39,537 bases of DNA, taken from contig CAJUMQ010000022.1 in the NCBI GenBank assembly GCA_910587035.1, positions 1-39,537 on the forward strand, written 5' to 3'. The number at the start of each line of letters is the position of its first letter. Positions within the stretch are counted from its first letter, which is position 1. Both the position numbers and the translations under genes were made by a program. Below, piece after piece: positions 16,647 to 25,017 of the stretch. This DNA comes from an uncultured Desulfovibrio sp. Its GTDB lineage: Bacteria; Desulfobacterota; Desulfovibrionia; Desulfovibrionales; Desulfovibrionaceae. Below the pieces are notes generated by a model, which was given only the letters and a program-made list of their open reading frames with translations, was not told the DNA's origin and did no database searches.

Positions 16647-17785
16647 CTCTTGCCTATCCCAATGAGCCAAAGCTCCGCTGGGAGCATACGGATATAAACG
16701 AACTTTTGCTTTGGGGCACAAACCTCGGCATGTCCGATTTATGTTTGCGCTCAGGCATGGCTGCATGGATGCGCGTCAACGGCGTATGGCAAAGCGTAAC
16801 CCAAAGGGCGATTACTGGTGATGAGCTGTTTTCAGCTCTGGAGCGTCTTACCCAGAATAATTCCGTTTCAGCCCATCTCAAGGCAAGCCAGTCCGACTAT
16901 GACTTCGCCCATCAGATTGAGGAAAGCCGGGGCATACATCGGCGCTATCGCGGCAATGCCACTCCCGTAGCGGACGGCTATACAACCGGCGTTAAGATTG
17001 TATTTCGCGCCATTCCGGGAATGCCGCCAGCACTGGCTGACCTGGAAGTTGAGCCGGAAATTCTGGCCCATTCCATGCCGTCCAATGGCCTTGTTCTTGT
17101 GACTGGCGTCATGGGAAGCGGCAAAAGCACGCTTCTTGCCGCAATTTTGCGTGAAATCATTGAAAAAGGCGGTCGCCATGTGGCGAGTTATGAATCCCCT
17201 ATTGAATTTGATTTTGACGCTGTGCCCCATATTGGCGGCCCTGTTTCCCAAAGCGCGATTCCCGAACATTTGAAGTCATTTTTAACTGCCACGCGAAATT
17301 CAACAAGAACCGCGCCGGATGTGGTGCTGATTGGCGAAAGCCGCGACCCCGATACGCTTCGGGGCATGATTGAAAGCGCGGAAATAGGCGTTGCCGCCTA
17401 TTCCACAGTGCATACGCGCTCCGTTCCCGAAACAATTTCCAGAATCATAAATGTTTTTCCCATTGGGGAAAGATTGCAAGTTACTGCCACATTGCTGGCA
17501 AGTCTGCGCCTGATAATTTCCCAAAGGCTTTTGCCATTGCCTGATGGCTCAGGGCGCACAGCCTTGCGGGAATACTTAGTTTTTACGCCCGAAATCCGTG
17601 AGCGGCTTCTGGATGCGCCGCCAGAAAAGCTGATTCAGCATACTGAGGAACTTCTGGCTTTGCATGGGCAGCAAATTCAGGAAGCGGCTCTGCTTGCGTA
17701 TCAGGCGGGGAAAATCAGGAAAGAGGATTATGCGGCGATATTGGCCGAAAGAAAAAACAAGGAAGATGAATATGGAAAAGAATGA
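16643..17785 (+). CDS. dotB: DotB (TraJ-like) secretion ATPase
   Basis: DotB is the VirB11/PilT-class hexameric ATPase of the type IVB system, working at the cytoplasmic face. The 380-residue product has an N-terminal PilT-like domain (DINELLLWGTNLGMSDLCLRSG) and a P-loop GVMGSGKST (K161). The Asp box, LIGESRDPDT (Walker B region) and the His box (STVHTRSVPETISR) are all present. Length matches DotB (377). It overlaps dotC by ATGA, and its end overlaps the start of the next small gene. Confidence 0.93.
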   Translation: MTLAYPNEPKLRWEHTDINELLLWGTNLGMSDLCLRSGMAAWMRVNGVWQSVTQRAITGDELFSALERLTQNNSVSAHLKASQSDYDFAHQIEESRGIHRRYRGNATPVADGYTTGVKIVFRAIPGMPPALADLEVEPEILAHSMPSNGLVLVTGVMGSGKSTLLAAILREIIEKGGRHVASYESPIEFDFDAVPHIGGPVSQSAIPEHLKSFLTATRNSTRTAPDVVLIGESRDPDTLRGMIESAEIGVAAYSTVHTRSVPETISRIINVFPIGERLQVTATLLASLRLIISQRLLPLPDGSGRTALREYLVFTPEIRERLLDAPPEKLIQHTEELLALHGQQIQEAALLAYQAGKIRKEDYAAILAERKNKEDEYGKE

Positions 17786-18062
17786 AAAATACGCTGTGTA
17801 CTCCATTAGCCAGTATGCGAGGCATGGGGTGAGGAAAAATTTATGGCTCCGTCTTGGCTCCGGTACAGCTCACCCGGATGGCTCTTTCAGTCTCTGTCTT
17901 GGCGTGTTGCCGCTTCCCGATCCCAAAACGGGTTTCATACAACTCTATATGCGTAAAACGATTGCCCAGGATAAAGGGCAAAATGGCGTCAATAAAAATG
18001 TGGAAGCCAATCTCAATGTTGAGCTTGATCCCGTCTTTGGCATACCGCTGGAGGCAAGATAA
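17772..18062 (+). CDS. Small conserved mobile-element protein, function unknown
   Basis: A 96-residue protein with the pattern WLRLGSGTAHPDGSFSLCLGVLPLP followed by a beta-rich segment. This resembles small proteins often found on proteobacterial ICEs and plasmids with a consensus like FW.RIG.AW.H.DG.GF.V.LDALP. Function is not known to me. It overlaps the dotB end and is coupled by TAATG to the PAPS-reductase-like gene that follows, so the two may act together. Confidence 0.65.
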   Translation: MEKNEKYAVYSISQYARHGVRKNLWLRLGSGTAHPDGSFSLCLGVLPLPDPKTGFIQLYMRKTIAQDKGQNGVNKNVEANLNVELDPVFGIPLEAR

Positions 18063-18829
18063 TGGCTGGCTCCAATGTGGTTTCCCTTTCCGGCGGCAAG
18101 GATTCAACGGCAATGCTGCTCATGCTCTTGGAACGTGGTGAGGATGTGGCCGACATAGTGTTTTATGACACTGGTTGGGAATTTCCCCAAATGTATGAGC
18201 ATCTTGCGAGGCTTGAAGAATTTACTGGCCTCAAAATCACGCGGCTAAATGCCAGAATACCAAATGGGACTGCCTCCGATAAAAAAGGTCTTGATTGGCT
18301 GTTTGCTGATGCGCCAGTCATAAAACGGGGAACTTCCATCGTCCATAGGGTTGGCTATGGCTGGCCTTTTCCCTCTGGCCGTTGGTGCGCTGGCAGAAAA
18401 CAGGCTGCTTTGAGAGCGCATTTTCAGGCAATGACATATCGCCAGGATGTTCAACTTCCAGTATGGCAATGTATTGGATTTGCCGCTGATGAGGTCAAAC
18501 GACGGAATAATCTGAAAGTAGGCAGCAGATGGTATAATCACCGCTTTCCGCTTATTGAGTGGGAAATTACCGAAAAAGACGCTTTGGCATATTGCAGGAA
18601 GCTGGGTTTTGACTGGAATGGTCTTTATGAGCAGTTCCACAGATTAAGCTGTTTTTGCTGCCCATTGCAAAGTCTTGATGAACTTCGAGCCTTGCGGCGC
18701 AATTTCCCTTCCCTTTGGAAAAGAATGCTGCTCATGGAATCCTGGCTTCCTGAAGGAATTCAAAGGCGTTTCAATACTTCTACGGTATCCGGCCTTGATG
18801 CGCGTTTCGCGGCAGAGGAGGCAATCTGA
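18062..18829 (+). CDS. PAPS reductase/ATP pyrophosphatase-like protein inside the dot operon
   Basis: The 255-residue protein has the PP-loop motif SLSGGKDST (residues 8-16), which binds ATP or a nucleotide in the adenine alpha-hydrolase superfamily, then YDTGWEFPQMYEH. A CysH-type relation is suggested by RWCAGRKQ and a C-terminal SCFCCPLQ cluster (Cys about 197-200) that could hold an iron-sulfur cluster or zinc. Such CysH/DndC-like proteins are common on phages and plasmids; some take part in DNA sulfur modification, others are uncharacterised. The gene is coupled on both sides (TAATG, TGATG) between a small conserved gene and icmT, so it is co-expressed with the transfer machine. Its substrate is not known. 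Confidence 0.8.
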   Translation: MAGSNVVSLSGGKDSTAMLLMLLERGEDVADIVFYDTGWEFPQMYEHLARLEEFTGLKITRLNARIPNGTASDKKGLDWLFADAPVIKRGTSIVHRVGYGWPFPSGRWCAGRKQAALRAHFQAMTYRQDVQLPVWQCIGFAADEVKRRNNLKVGSRWYNHRFPLIEWEITEKDALAYCRKLGFDWNGLYEQFHRLSCFCCPLQSLDELRALRRNFPSLWKRMLLMESWLPEGIQRRFNTSTVSGLDARFAAEEAI

Positions 18830-19101
18830 TGGCTGGCGAAGTTTTATGGCGCGACACCGGCCTTACTCCCAAAATTTTTATTCTGGACGCAAGGGCGATT
18901 TTCCCTGTGGCAATCTGGCTCTTTCACTGGACATGGTGGACAGGGGCAATCGCAATTTCGGGAGTTGCTGGCCTTTACCTTGTCCAGCGCACAGGCATGT
19001 CGCCAATGGCCTGTTTGCGCTCCATCCGTGTTCATCTGCTTGGCACAAGGCGTGAAACGCGCCAGACCGAAATCCAGTGGCGGCGCCGCTGTCGCTGGTG
19101 A
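18829..19101 (+). CDS. icmT: IcmT (TraK-like) small membrane protein
   Basis: IcmT is a small protein of type IVB systems with two membrane segments. The 90-residue product matches the family well: WRDTGLTPKIFILDARAIFP, then WLFHWTWWTGAIAISGVAGL and a second-helix end with RTGMSPMACLRSIRVHLLG. Length matches IcmT (86). In IncI plasmids traK follows traJ (dotB); here two extra genes lie between. The start overlaps the preceding stop (TGATG). Confidence 0.88.
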   Translation: MAGEVLWRDTGLTPKIFILDARAIFPVAIWLFHWTWWTGAIAISGVAGLYLVQRTGMSPMACLRSIRVHLLGTRRETRQTEIQWRRRCRW

Positions 19102-19113
19102 AAGGAAAAAACT

Positions 19114-19320
19114 ATGAATGAAGTTAACCGCTATGGCCTTTATGACCATCCCCAAAGAATCGGGGAAAAGGAACTGGCCACAATGACCAGACAGGAATTT
19201 GAGCAAAAGCTGGATGAAGGCGCTTTTCTTATGGGCCGAGAGGAAGCCATCAGGCTTGGCTACATTCATCCAGATTATGAGCCTGATACCATTATGGTGG
19301 GCTTTGTGGAGGGGGCATGA
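19114..19320 (+). CDS. Small acidic protein of unknown function
   Basis: A 68-residue acidic protein, preceded by AAAGGA and coupled by ATGA to the ardC-like gene. No motif, signal or membrane segment is seen. Part of it (TRQEFEQKLDEGAFLMGREEAIRLGYI) looks helical. It may be an accessory to the antirestriction protein that follows. Confidence 0.6.
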   Translation: MNEVNRYGLYDHPQRIGEKELATMTRQEFEQKLDEGAFLMGREEAIRLGYIHPDYEPDTIMVGFVEGA

Positions 19321-20732
19321 GCGAAAATACGGCAAAGAAAAATCGCTTTGAGGTAAGCCGCGATGTTCAGGAAGAATTTGTAAACGGCATTGCCCAAAAC
19401 ATGCTCACCCTGGCTGAAAAAGCTGGACGATGGGAACAGGGCTGGACTGGCGAAAGCGCTGTCGGAATGCCGTTCTGTCCGGCCACAGGCAAGGAATACA
19501 GCGGCGCGAACATGGTTCGTCTGATGCTCACAGCCATGTTGAGCGGTTACAAGGATGACCGCTGGATGACCTTCAACCAGCTTCAGGACATCCAGAAAAA
19601 GAATCCCGATTTGCAGATGCACGTCCGCAAGGGCGAGCATGGCACAAAAATCCTTCGGCCAGAGGAAATCTTTTTCACCATTGATGAAGATGGCAAATGG
19701 AATCTCCTCAAGCCTTCCGAAGTGAAAAAATTGCGGGAGGCTCAGGAAAACGGCGAGGAAATCCCGGAAGTTCACCGCAAAACCCTGTTCTATCCTTTTA
19801 CCGTGTTCAATGCGGCGCAGATTGAAGGCTTTCCGGCAAAGGAAAAACTGGAAAGCCCCATGAGCGAGATTGAGCGCAATGATTTTGTGGAGCGGTTTGT
19901 TGCTTCATCCGGCGTTGTTGTTCAGCACTATGACGGCGATCCATGCTTCAACCATACCGAGAATATGGTCAAACTGCCGCGCCCTGAGAAATTCATAAGC
20001 ACAGAGGAATACTACGCCGCCAAACTGCACGAATTTTTTCATGCCACTGGCCATGAGAGCCGTGAGGACAGGCAGAAGAAAAAGACGCAGACGCTTAAAG
20101 GCTATGCCTTTGAGGAAATGCGGGCGGAAATGTTTTCCATGCTGGCCGGTGCGCTTTTTCATTTGCCCATGCCGGAAAGCAATTCAGCCGCCTACATTGA
20201 TGCCTGGAATCAAAAGTTCTCCGGCGGGGATGCCTCAGCAATTTTCAGGGCCGCTTCCGAATCCGCAAAAATGCTCACCGCGGTTATCCAGTATGGCCGG
20301 GGCGAGGAGCCCGCGGCCAAATGGTTTCCCAAAAGGGACGAATGGCCCGCGCTTATTGAGGCGCAGCAAAAGCTGGATGCCCAAAATGGCGTTTATGTGA
20401 AGCAGCTTGAAGCCTCCGACAGACAGGTCTTTGAGCCTTCCCCAAAACTCAAAGAGCCAAAAACACCTGACATTGCCGTGGATTTCAGGCGAATGCCTGA
20501 AGAAAACCCGGCCATCCTTGCCCGCAAAATCCTCCAGACGCCAAACTTTCTGGACAAGGCGCTTGAACTTGACCCCAAACAGGTCATGGAGCTGTCCAGT
20601 TTATGCGGTTTGCTCAGCACAGCCTTGAGCATGGAACTGGAAGCTAAAAATAGCTCCGCTCCCAAAGCTGTTGAAAGCTCAATCCCCCTTACCGAACAAA
20701 AAATCGCTGCAAAAACGCGCATGAGAGTTTAA
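19317..20732 (+). CDS. ardC: ArdC-like antirestriction protein (ssDNA-binding plus zincin)
   Basis: ArdC-family proteins coat entering single-stranded DNA and protect it from restriction. The 471-residue product has the N-terminal DUF1738-type domain (GRWEQGWTGESAVGMPFCPATGKEYSGANMVRL split across about residues 38-70; LQMHVRKGEHGTKIL about 100-115). A zincin-like metallopeptidase motif HEFFHATGH is at residues 238-246, with a downstream EMRAEMFSML. The C-terminal 150 residues are not recognised. It is coupled to the gene before it and followed two bases later by topB. Confidence 0.85.
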   Translation: MSENTAKKNRFEVSRDVQEEFVNGIAQNMLTLAEKAGRWEQGWTGESAVGMPFCPATGKEYSGANMVRLMLTAMLSGYKDDRWMTFNQLQDIQKKNPDLQMHVRKGEHGTKILRPEEIFFTIDEDGKWNLLKPSEVKKLREAQENGEEIPEVHRKTLFYPFTVFNAAQIEGFPAKEKLESPMSEIERNDFVERFVASSGVVVQHYDGDPCFNHTENMVKLPRPEKFISTEEYYAAKLHEFFHATGHESREDRQKKKTQTLKGYAFEEMRAEMFSMLAGALFHLPMPESNSAAYIDAWNQKFSGGDASAIFRAASESAKMLTAVIQYGRGEEPAAKWFPKRDEWPALIEAQQKLDAQNGVYVKQLEASDRQVFEPSPKLKEPKTPDIAVDFRRMPEENPAILARKILQTPNFLDKALELDPKQVMELSSLCGLLSTALSMELEAKNSSAPKAVESSIPLTEQKIAAKTRMRV

Positions 20733-20733
20733 T

Positions 20734-22845
20734 ATGAGATTGTTTATCGCTGAAAAACCAAGTCTTGGCCGCGCCATAGCAAATGGCCTCGGCAATCAGA
20801 AAAAAGGCGAAGGCTGCATTTACTGCGGCGATGACATTGTAACCTGGTGCTTTGGGCACATGCTGGCTCAGGCGTGGCCACAGGATTATGATGAAGCCTT
20901 TGCGAAATGGAAGCGCGATCACCTTCCAATAATTCCCTCCCAATGGCAAAACAAGGTCAAAAAGGAAGCAGCAGGACAGCTCAAGCTGATCGGCAAGCTC
21001 ATCAGGGAGGCTGACTGCGTTGTAAATGCTGGCGATCCAGACCGCGAGGGCCAGCTTCTTGTTGATGAAGTGCTGGAACATTTTGAATATCGCGGCAAAA
21101 CGGAACGCATCTGGCTGGCATCCCTTGATGATGTTTCAGTCAAAAAGGCCATAGCCGCCATCTCCGACAATTCAAAATATCTCCCCCTTCGGGATTCGGC
21201 CATAGCCAGGGCAAGAGCGGACTGGCTTGTGGGCATCAATGCCACAAGAGCCATGACCATCAATGGGCGCGAACATGGCCGTCCCGATGTGCTTTCTCTT
21301 GGCCGCGTTCAGACGCCGACACTTGCCCTGATTGTAGCCCGCGACAGGGAAATAGAGAATTTCAGGTCGGTTGACTACTTCATTCTCAAGGGACTTTTCC
21401 AGTCGGCTTACGGAGATTTTTCCGCAACCCTGATTTATGGGGAAAACCAGACCGGCCTTGACGATGCTGGCCGGCTTGTGGATGAAGCTGTCGCAAAAGA
21501 ACTGGCAGACAAATTCAAGGGCAAAAGCGGCCAGGTTTGCGATTTTATCAATGAGGAAAAATCAAAAGCGGCTCCATTGCCCCATTGCCTTTCCTCCCTG
21601 CAAAAAGCGGCATCGGCCAAATTTGGCATGTCTGCCCAGGAAGTTCTGGATACAGCCCAGAAGCTGTATGAGAAAAAGTTAACCACATATCCAAGAACGG
21701 ATTGCCGCTATCTGCCGGAAGAACAATTTGCTTCGGCTGCCGATATTTTGAAGGCATTATCGGGAATTTTCGGTCTTGAAAGAATTGCCGATGGCGCGAA
21801 TGCCAACCAGAAAAGCGCCGCCTGGAATACCAAAAAGATTACGGCGCATCATGCAATCATTCCCACTGGCGAAAAGCCGGATAATCTCCCGAAGAAAGAA
21901 AATGACATATTCCTGATGATTGCGACAGCCTACTGTCTGCAATTTCATCCTCCCATGCTTTATGAATCCCAAAAAGTGATTGTCAGCATTGAGCATGAGC
22001 GTTTTGAAGGGACTGGCCGGAATATTCTTTCCGCTGGCTGGACGGCAGTCGTAAAAGATGATGATGACAAGCCTGAAGCCCCGCTCCCTCTTTTGAAAAA
22101 GGGGCATACCGTAAACTGCCCGGATACCCAGCTCCAAAAAAAGAAAACAACGCCGCCATCCCGTTTCACCGAGGGCACAATCATTGAGGCTATGGCCAAT
22201 GTGCATCGGTTTGTGGCTGATTCCGGCGCAAAAGCCGCTCTTAAGGAAGCAAAGGGCATCGGCACTGAAGCGACCAGGGCAAAAGTTCTGGAAACCCTGA
22301 AAGAGCGCAAATATATAGCCATAGAGAAAAAAGCTCTTGTTTCAACCCCTCTTGGCCGTGATGTCATTGAACTCTGCCCGCCGGAACTGAAAGACCCCAT
22401 AACAACAGCCGAATGGGAGGCAAGGCTTGAAGCCATAGCCAATGGCGGGGAAAGTCTGGACTCCTTCCTTGAGGAGCAGAAGCGGATTTTGCCGGATTTG
22501 CTCAAGGCCATTCTTGGCGATGGGACGCCAGAATTTCCCTGCCCCAAATGCGGCTCCGCCCTTTGCCGAAGGCAAAGCAAAAAAGACCGCTCATGGTTTT
22601 GGGGCTGCTCCAACTATCCAGACTGCAAAACCACATTGCCTGATGAAAACGGCAAACCGGGCCAGCCTCGCGCCGCCCTTACGGAATACAAATGCCCGGA
22701 GTGCCAGAAGCCCCTGCGCAAGCTCAAGGGAACAAAAGGCGAGTTTTTTGGATGTTCAGGCTATCCTGACTGCAAACGCACATTTCCAATGGGCGCAGAT
22801 GGCAAGCCGGATTTCAACCACAAATCAGCTTCGAGGAAAAAATAA
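20734..22845 (+). CDS. topB: DNA topoisomerase III
   Basis: A type IA topoisomerase that relaxes or decatenates DNA through a 5'-phosphotyrosine link; transfer elements often carry one (TraE in RP4). The 703-residue protein has a Toprim domain (LFIAEKPSLGRAIA, NAGDPDREGQLLVDEVL) and the active site TTYPRTDC with Tyr319. Two C-terminal zinc ribbons begin at about residues 603 (CPKCG...CSNYPDC) and 655 (CPECQ...CSGYPDC). Length and layout are normal for TopB. Stop and next start overlap (TAATG). Confidence 0.95.
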   Translation: MRLFIAEKPSLGRAIANGLGNQKKGEGCIYCGDDIVTWCFGHMLAQAWPQDYDEAFAKWKRDHLPIIPSQWQNKVKKEAAGQLKLIGKLIREADCVVNAGDPDREGQLLVDEVLEHFEYRGKTERIWLASLDDVSVKKAIAAISDNSKYLPLRDSAIARARADWLVGINATRAMTINGREHGRPDVLSLGRVQTPTLALIVARDREIENFRSVDYFILKGLFQSAYGDFSATLIYGENQTGLDDAGRLVDEAVAKELADKFKGKSGQVCDFINEEKSKAAPLPHCLSSLQKAASAKFGMSAQEVLDTAQKLYEKKLTTYPRTDCRYLPEEQFASAADILKALSGIFGLERIADGANANQKSAAWNTKKITAHHAIIPTGEKPDNLPKKENDIFLMIATAYCLQFHPPMLYESQKVIVSIEHERFEGTGRNILSAGWTAVVKDDDDKPEAPLPLLKKGHTVNCPDTQLQKKKTTPPSRFTEGTIIEAMANVHRFVADSGAKAALKEAKGIGTEATRAKVLETLKERKYIAIEKKALVSTPLGRDVIELCPPELKDPITTAEWEARLEAIANGGESLDSFLEEQKRILPDLLKAILGDGTPEFPCPKCGSALCRRQSKKDRSWFWGCSNYPDCKTTLPDENGKPGQPRAALTEYKCPECQKPLRKLKGTKGEFFGCSGYPDCKRTFPMGADGKPDFNHKSASRKK

Positions 22846-23261
22846 TGAAAATTTTATCCATATTATTGCTCATGCTGGCGGTTTCATGCCCCTGTTTCGC
22901 TTCTTCCTGCCCGGATATTCAGGAAAGCGCCAATGGCGCAATGCAGTCCAGAAATAACCGCGTTTCCGAAACGCACAATACCGCCATGCCAGACCCGGAA
23001 GAAGAACGGGAAGCTCTTTCAAACTGTCTGCAAACAATCCAGGCGCTTGGTGATCCATTTACTCTTGGCGTCCAGCTGCCGGGCATTGACCAGGTTGTTT
23101 CCGGCATGTGCGGAGCGGTTGATTCCTTTATCCAGCAAAAAATCAATGAATTGCATAACCAGGCATTGAAAGAACTGAATGGAATTGGCGGCAACAATAT
23201 TTTCAAGGTTTATGGAACTGGAGGCGAGTTCATTCTTCAGCTTACGGGGAAACTGAAATGA
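22845..23261 (+). CDS. Small secreted protein of unknown function
   Basis: A 138-residue protein with an N-terminal signal sequence (MKILSILLLMLAVSCPCFAS). The mature part has several Cys (SCPD, SNC, GMC) that could form disulfides, consistent with the DsbA-like gene on the same element. It is coupled to topB and overlaps the lytic transglycosylase start by ATGA. It may be a periplasmic transfer component; no family is recognised. Confidence 0.65.
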   Translation: MKILSILLLMLAVSCPCFASSCPDIQESANGAMQSRNNRVSETHNTAMPDPEEEREALSNCLQTIQALGDPFTLGVQLPGIDQVVSGMCGAVDSFIQQKINELHNQALKELNGIGGNNIFKVYGTGGEFILQLTGKLK

Positions 23262-23767
23262 AAATACTTGCCGCCCTGTTCATTGTATGTCTGCTGGCCT
23301 GTCCCGCGCAAGCCGGAAAACGCGCCCGTGTATCCCTGCCAGCCGCAAGACCTCTGACCTTTGATGCCATTGTGGATGCCTCCCGCGCCCACGATGTGCC
23401 ATTGGCTCCATTGCTGGGCATTCTGGCTACGGAAAACGGCAGATTGGGCGAAGCCCTGGGCAATAAAAATGGCACATGGGATTTGGGGCCGTTTCAGGTG
23501 AACACATGCCATCTCAATGACCTCTCCGAAATTGGCTACACGCCTGAAGCCATTATGACCGATGGCCGTGTAAACGCCTTTGCCGCCGCATGGCTGCTAC
23601 AGCAGGAGATAAAACGCTCCGGCAGTTTGTGGCATGGCGTTGGCCATTACCACTCAAGAACGCCATTCAGGAAATATGGCTATATCCGCAAAGTCCGCAG
23701 GAACATGGAGCAAATCAGGCGCGATGGCCTTAAATCCCTGCCAATCCATTGGGAGAAAAAGCTGTGA
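23258..23767 (+). CDS. VirB1-like lytic transglycosylase
   Basis: Such enzymes open peptidoglycan locally so the transfer apparatus can be built. The 169-residue protein has a signal peptide (MKILAALFIVCLLACPAQA) and the SLT-like pattern ILATENGRLGEALGNKNGTWDLGPFQVN, where the Glu of ATENG is the likely catalytic residue and DLGPFQVN is the conserved G.xQ-type motif. VGHYHSRTP corresponds to the C-terminal conserved region. It overlaps dotM by GTGA. Confidence 0.88.
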   Translation: MKILAALFIVCLLACPAQAGKRARVSLPAARPLTFDAIVDASRAHDVPLAPLLGILATENGRLGEALGNKNGTWDLGPFQVNTCHLNDLSEIGYTPEAIMTDGRVNAFAAAWLLQQEIKRSGSLWHGVGHYHSRTPFRKYGYIRKVRRNMEQIRRDGLKSLPIHWEKKL

Positions 23768-25014
23768 ACAATTATGACGGGCGGGATGGGCAGATGTTCG
23801 TGATGGTGGCCCTTGTCCTGATTGTCGTATTTGTCGTGCCAGCAGTTTATGCCATGTATGCCGGTAAAATTAATGGCCCTTTGCTGGCATTTGCCAGACT
23901 GGAGCTATGGCCGGAGACACTTTGGTCGGGAGAGGCAACCATTGCAAGGGACAGGCTGGCGCAAATTGACCCTGCCGAACTGGACTGGAGTCAGATTGAA
24001 AGGATTCTGGACTATGCCGGACGCTGGCTGCGCTGGCCGTGCCTTGGCATCCTCCTGTTCGCTTTCATTATGGTGTCCAAACGCTGCATCGTGGCAAAGA
24101 TGACGCAAAAATACAGCATGGAAAAACTGCTTGAGCATAACGCTAAAAATTTTCCATGCCTCAAACCCATTGTGGGCAAAGGAAAATATCTGCTTTCGCC
24201 TGAATCCTATGACAAAGGCTTATGGAAAATCGCCAGGACTCCAGCTCAATTCGCCATACAAAACAGTATTCTGGAAAGGCTCAATGGAGAAGCCTTTTGC
24301 ATGAGTGAAGCTTTTGTGAATGGGCTTCCATCCATTGAAAAGCCAGCGTTCGGCAAGTGTAAATTCAACTGTGACCAGGCCAATTCCGTCCTCAAAAGGC
24401 AGCTTGGCGCGGTCAATTCAGGTTTTGACATGCTTTCTCCTGCCAGAAAAACCATTGGCTGCGCTTTCATGCTTTATGGAACAGGCAGGAAAAAGGACTG
24501 CATCGCGCTTCTGGATGAAGTTTCAAATTCCTACTTTGAAAAAGATGGCAAGCCTGACTGTCCTGTTTTTGGGAAAGAGGATTTTTTGAAAAAACTTGCT
24601 GAAATGAAAGATGATTTTGAGGAATTTTGTCGGCGTTCCCACATACAGAATCATCTGGCTTTCCAGCTTCCCCTGTTCATGGCTCTTTTAACAGAAGCCC
24701 GCAAAAAAGGCGTCTTGGCCTGTTCACAATTTCTCTGGCTCCGGCCAGTTGACAGGCCGCTCTGGTACGCTTTGAGCCAGTGCGGCGGCAGAACGGCATG
24801 GGCTGAAAGCCTTGCGGCATGGTCGCATTATCAGGCCGAGGAACTGGAAGGCAACATGCTTCTGGAACCCAGTATTGAAGCTGGCGTTGCAAGCCTCAGC
24901 AAATCCCTTGAAGCTCAGGGCTGGTTTCTGGATGTCTATGTTCCCACAGCCGGCGCGAGTGTGGACAAGGATGGCACTGTAAGCGCGCCAGCCGAGGATA
25001 ATGACGAGGAATAA
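23764..25014 (+). CDS. dotM: DotM/IcmP (TrbA-like) coupling-complex protein
   Basis: DotM is an inner-membrane partner of the coupling ATPase DotL. The product is 416 residues from GTG 23764, chosen because GGGAGAAA lies upstream and the family begins with a short tail before the first helix; an ATG at 23749 is in frame. Two membrane segments (about 12-32 and 83-102) flank a periplasmic loop, and the cytoplasmic domain has the conserved WKIARTPAQFAIQNSILE and HFAYTALMALL-like LAFQLPLFMALLTEARKKGVL, SSQFLWLRPVDRPLW. Length is slightly above IcmP (376). It ends in an acidic tail. Confidence 0.9.
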   Translation: MNNYDGRDGQMFVMVALVLIVVFVVPAVYAMYAGKINGPLLAFARLELWPETLWSGEATIARDRLAQIDPAELDWSQIERILDYAGRWLRWPCLGILLFAFIMVSKRCIVAKMTQKYSMEKLLEHNAKNFPCLKPIVGKGKYLLSPESYDKGLWKIARTPAQFAIQNSILERLNGEAFCMSEAFVNGLPSIEKPAFGKCKFNCDQANSVLKRQLGAVNSGFDMLSPARKTIGCAFMLYGTGRKKDCIALLDEVSNSYFEKDGKPDCPVFGKEDFLKKLAEMKDDFEEFCRRSHIQNHLAFQLPLFMALLTEARKKGVLACSQFLWLRPVDRPLWYALSQCGGRTAWAESLAAWSHYQAEELEGNMLLEPSIEAGVASLSKSLEAQGWFLDVYVPTAGASVDKDGTVSAPAEDNDEE

Positions 25015-25017
25015 ATC

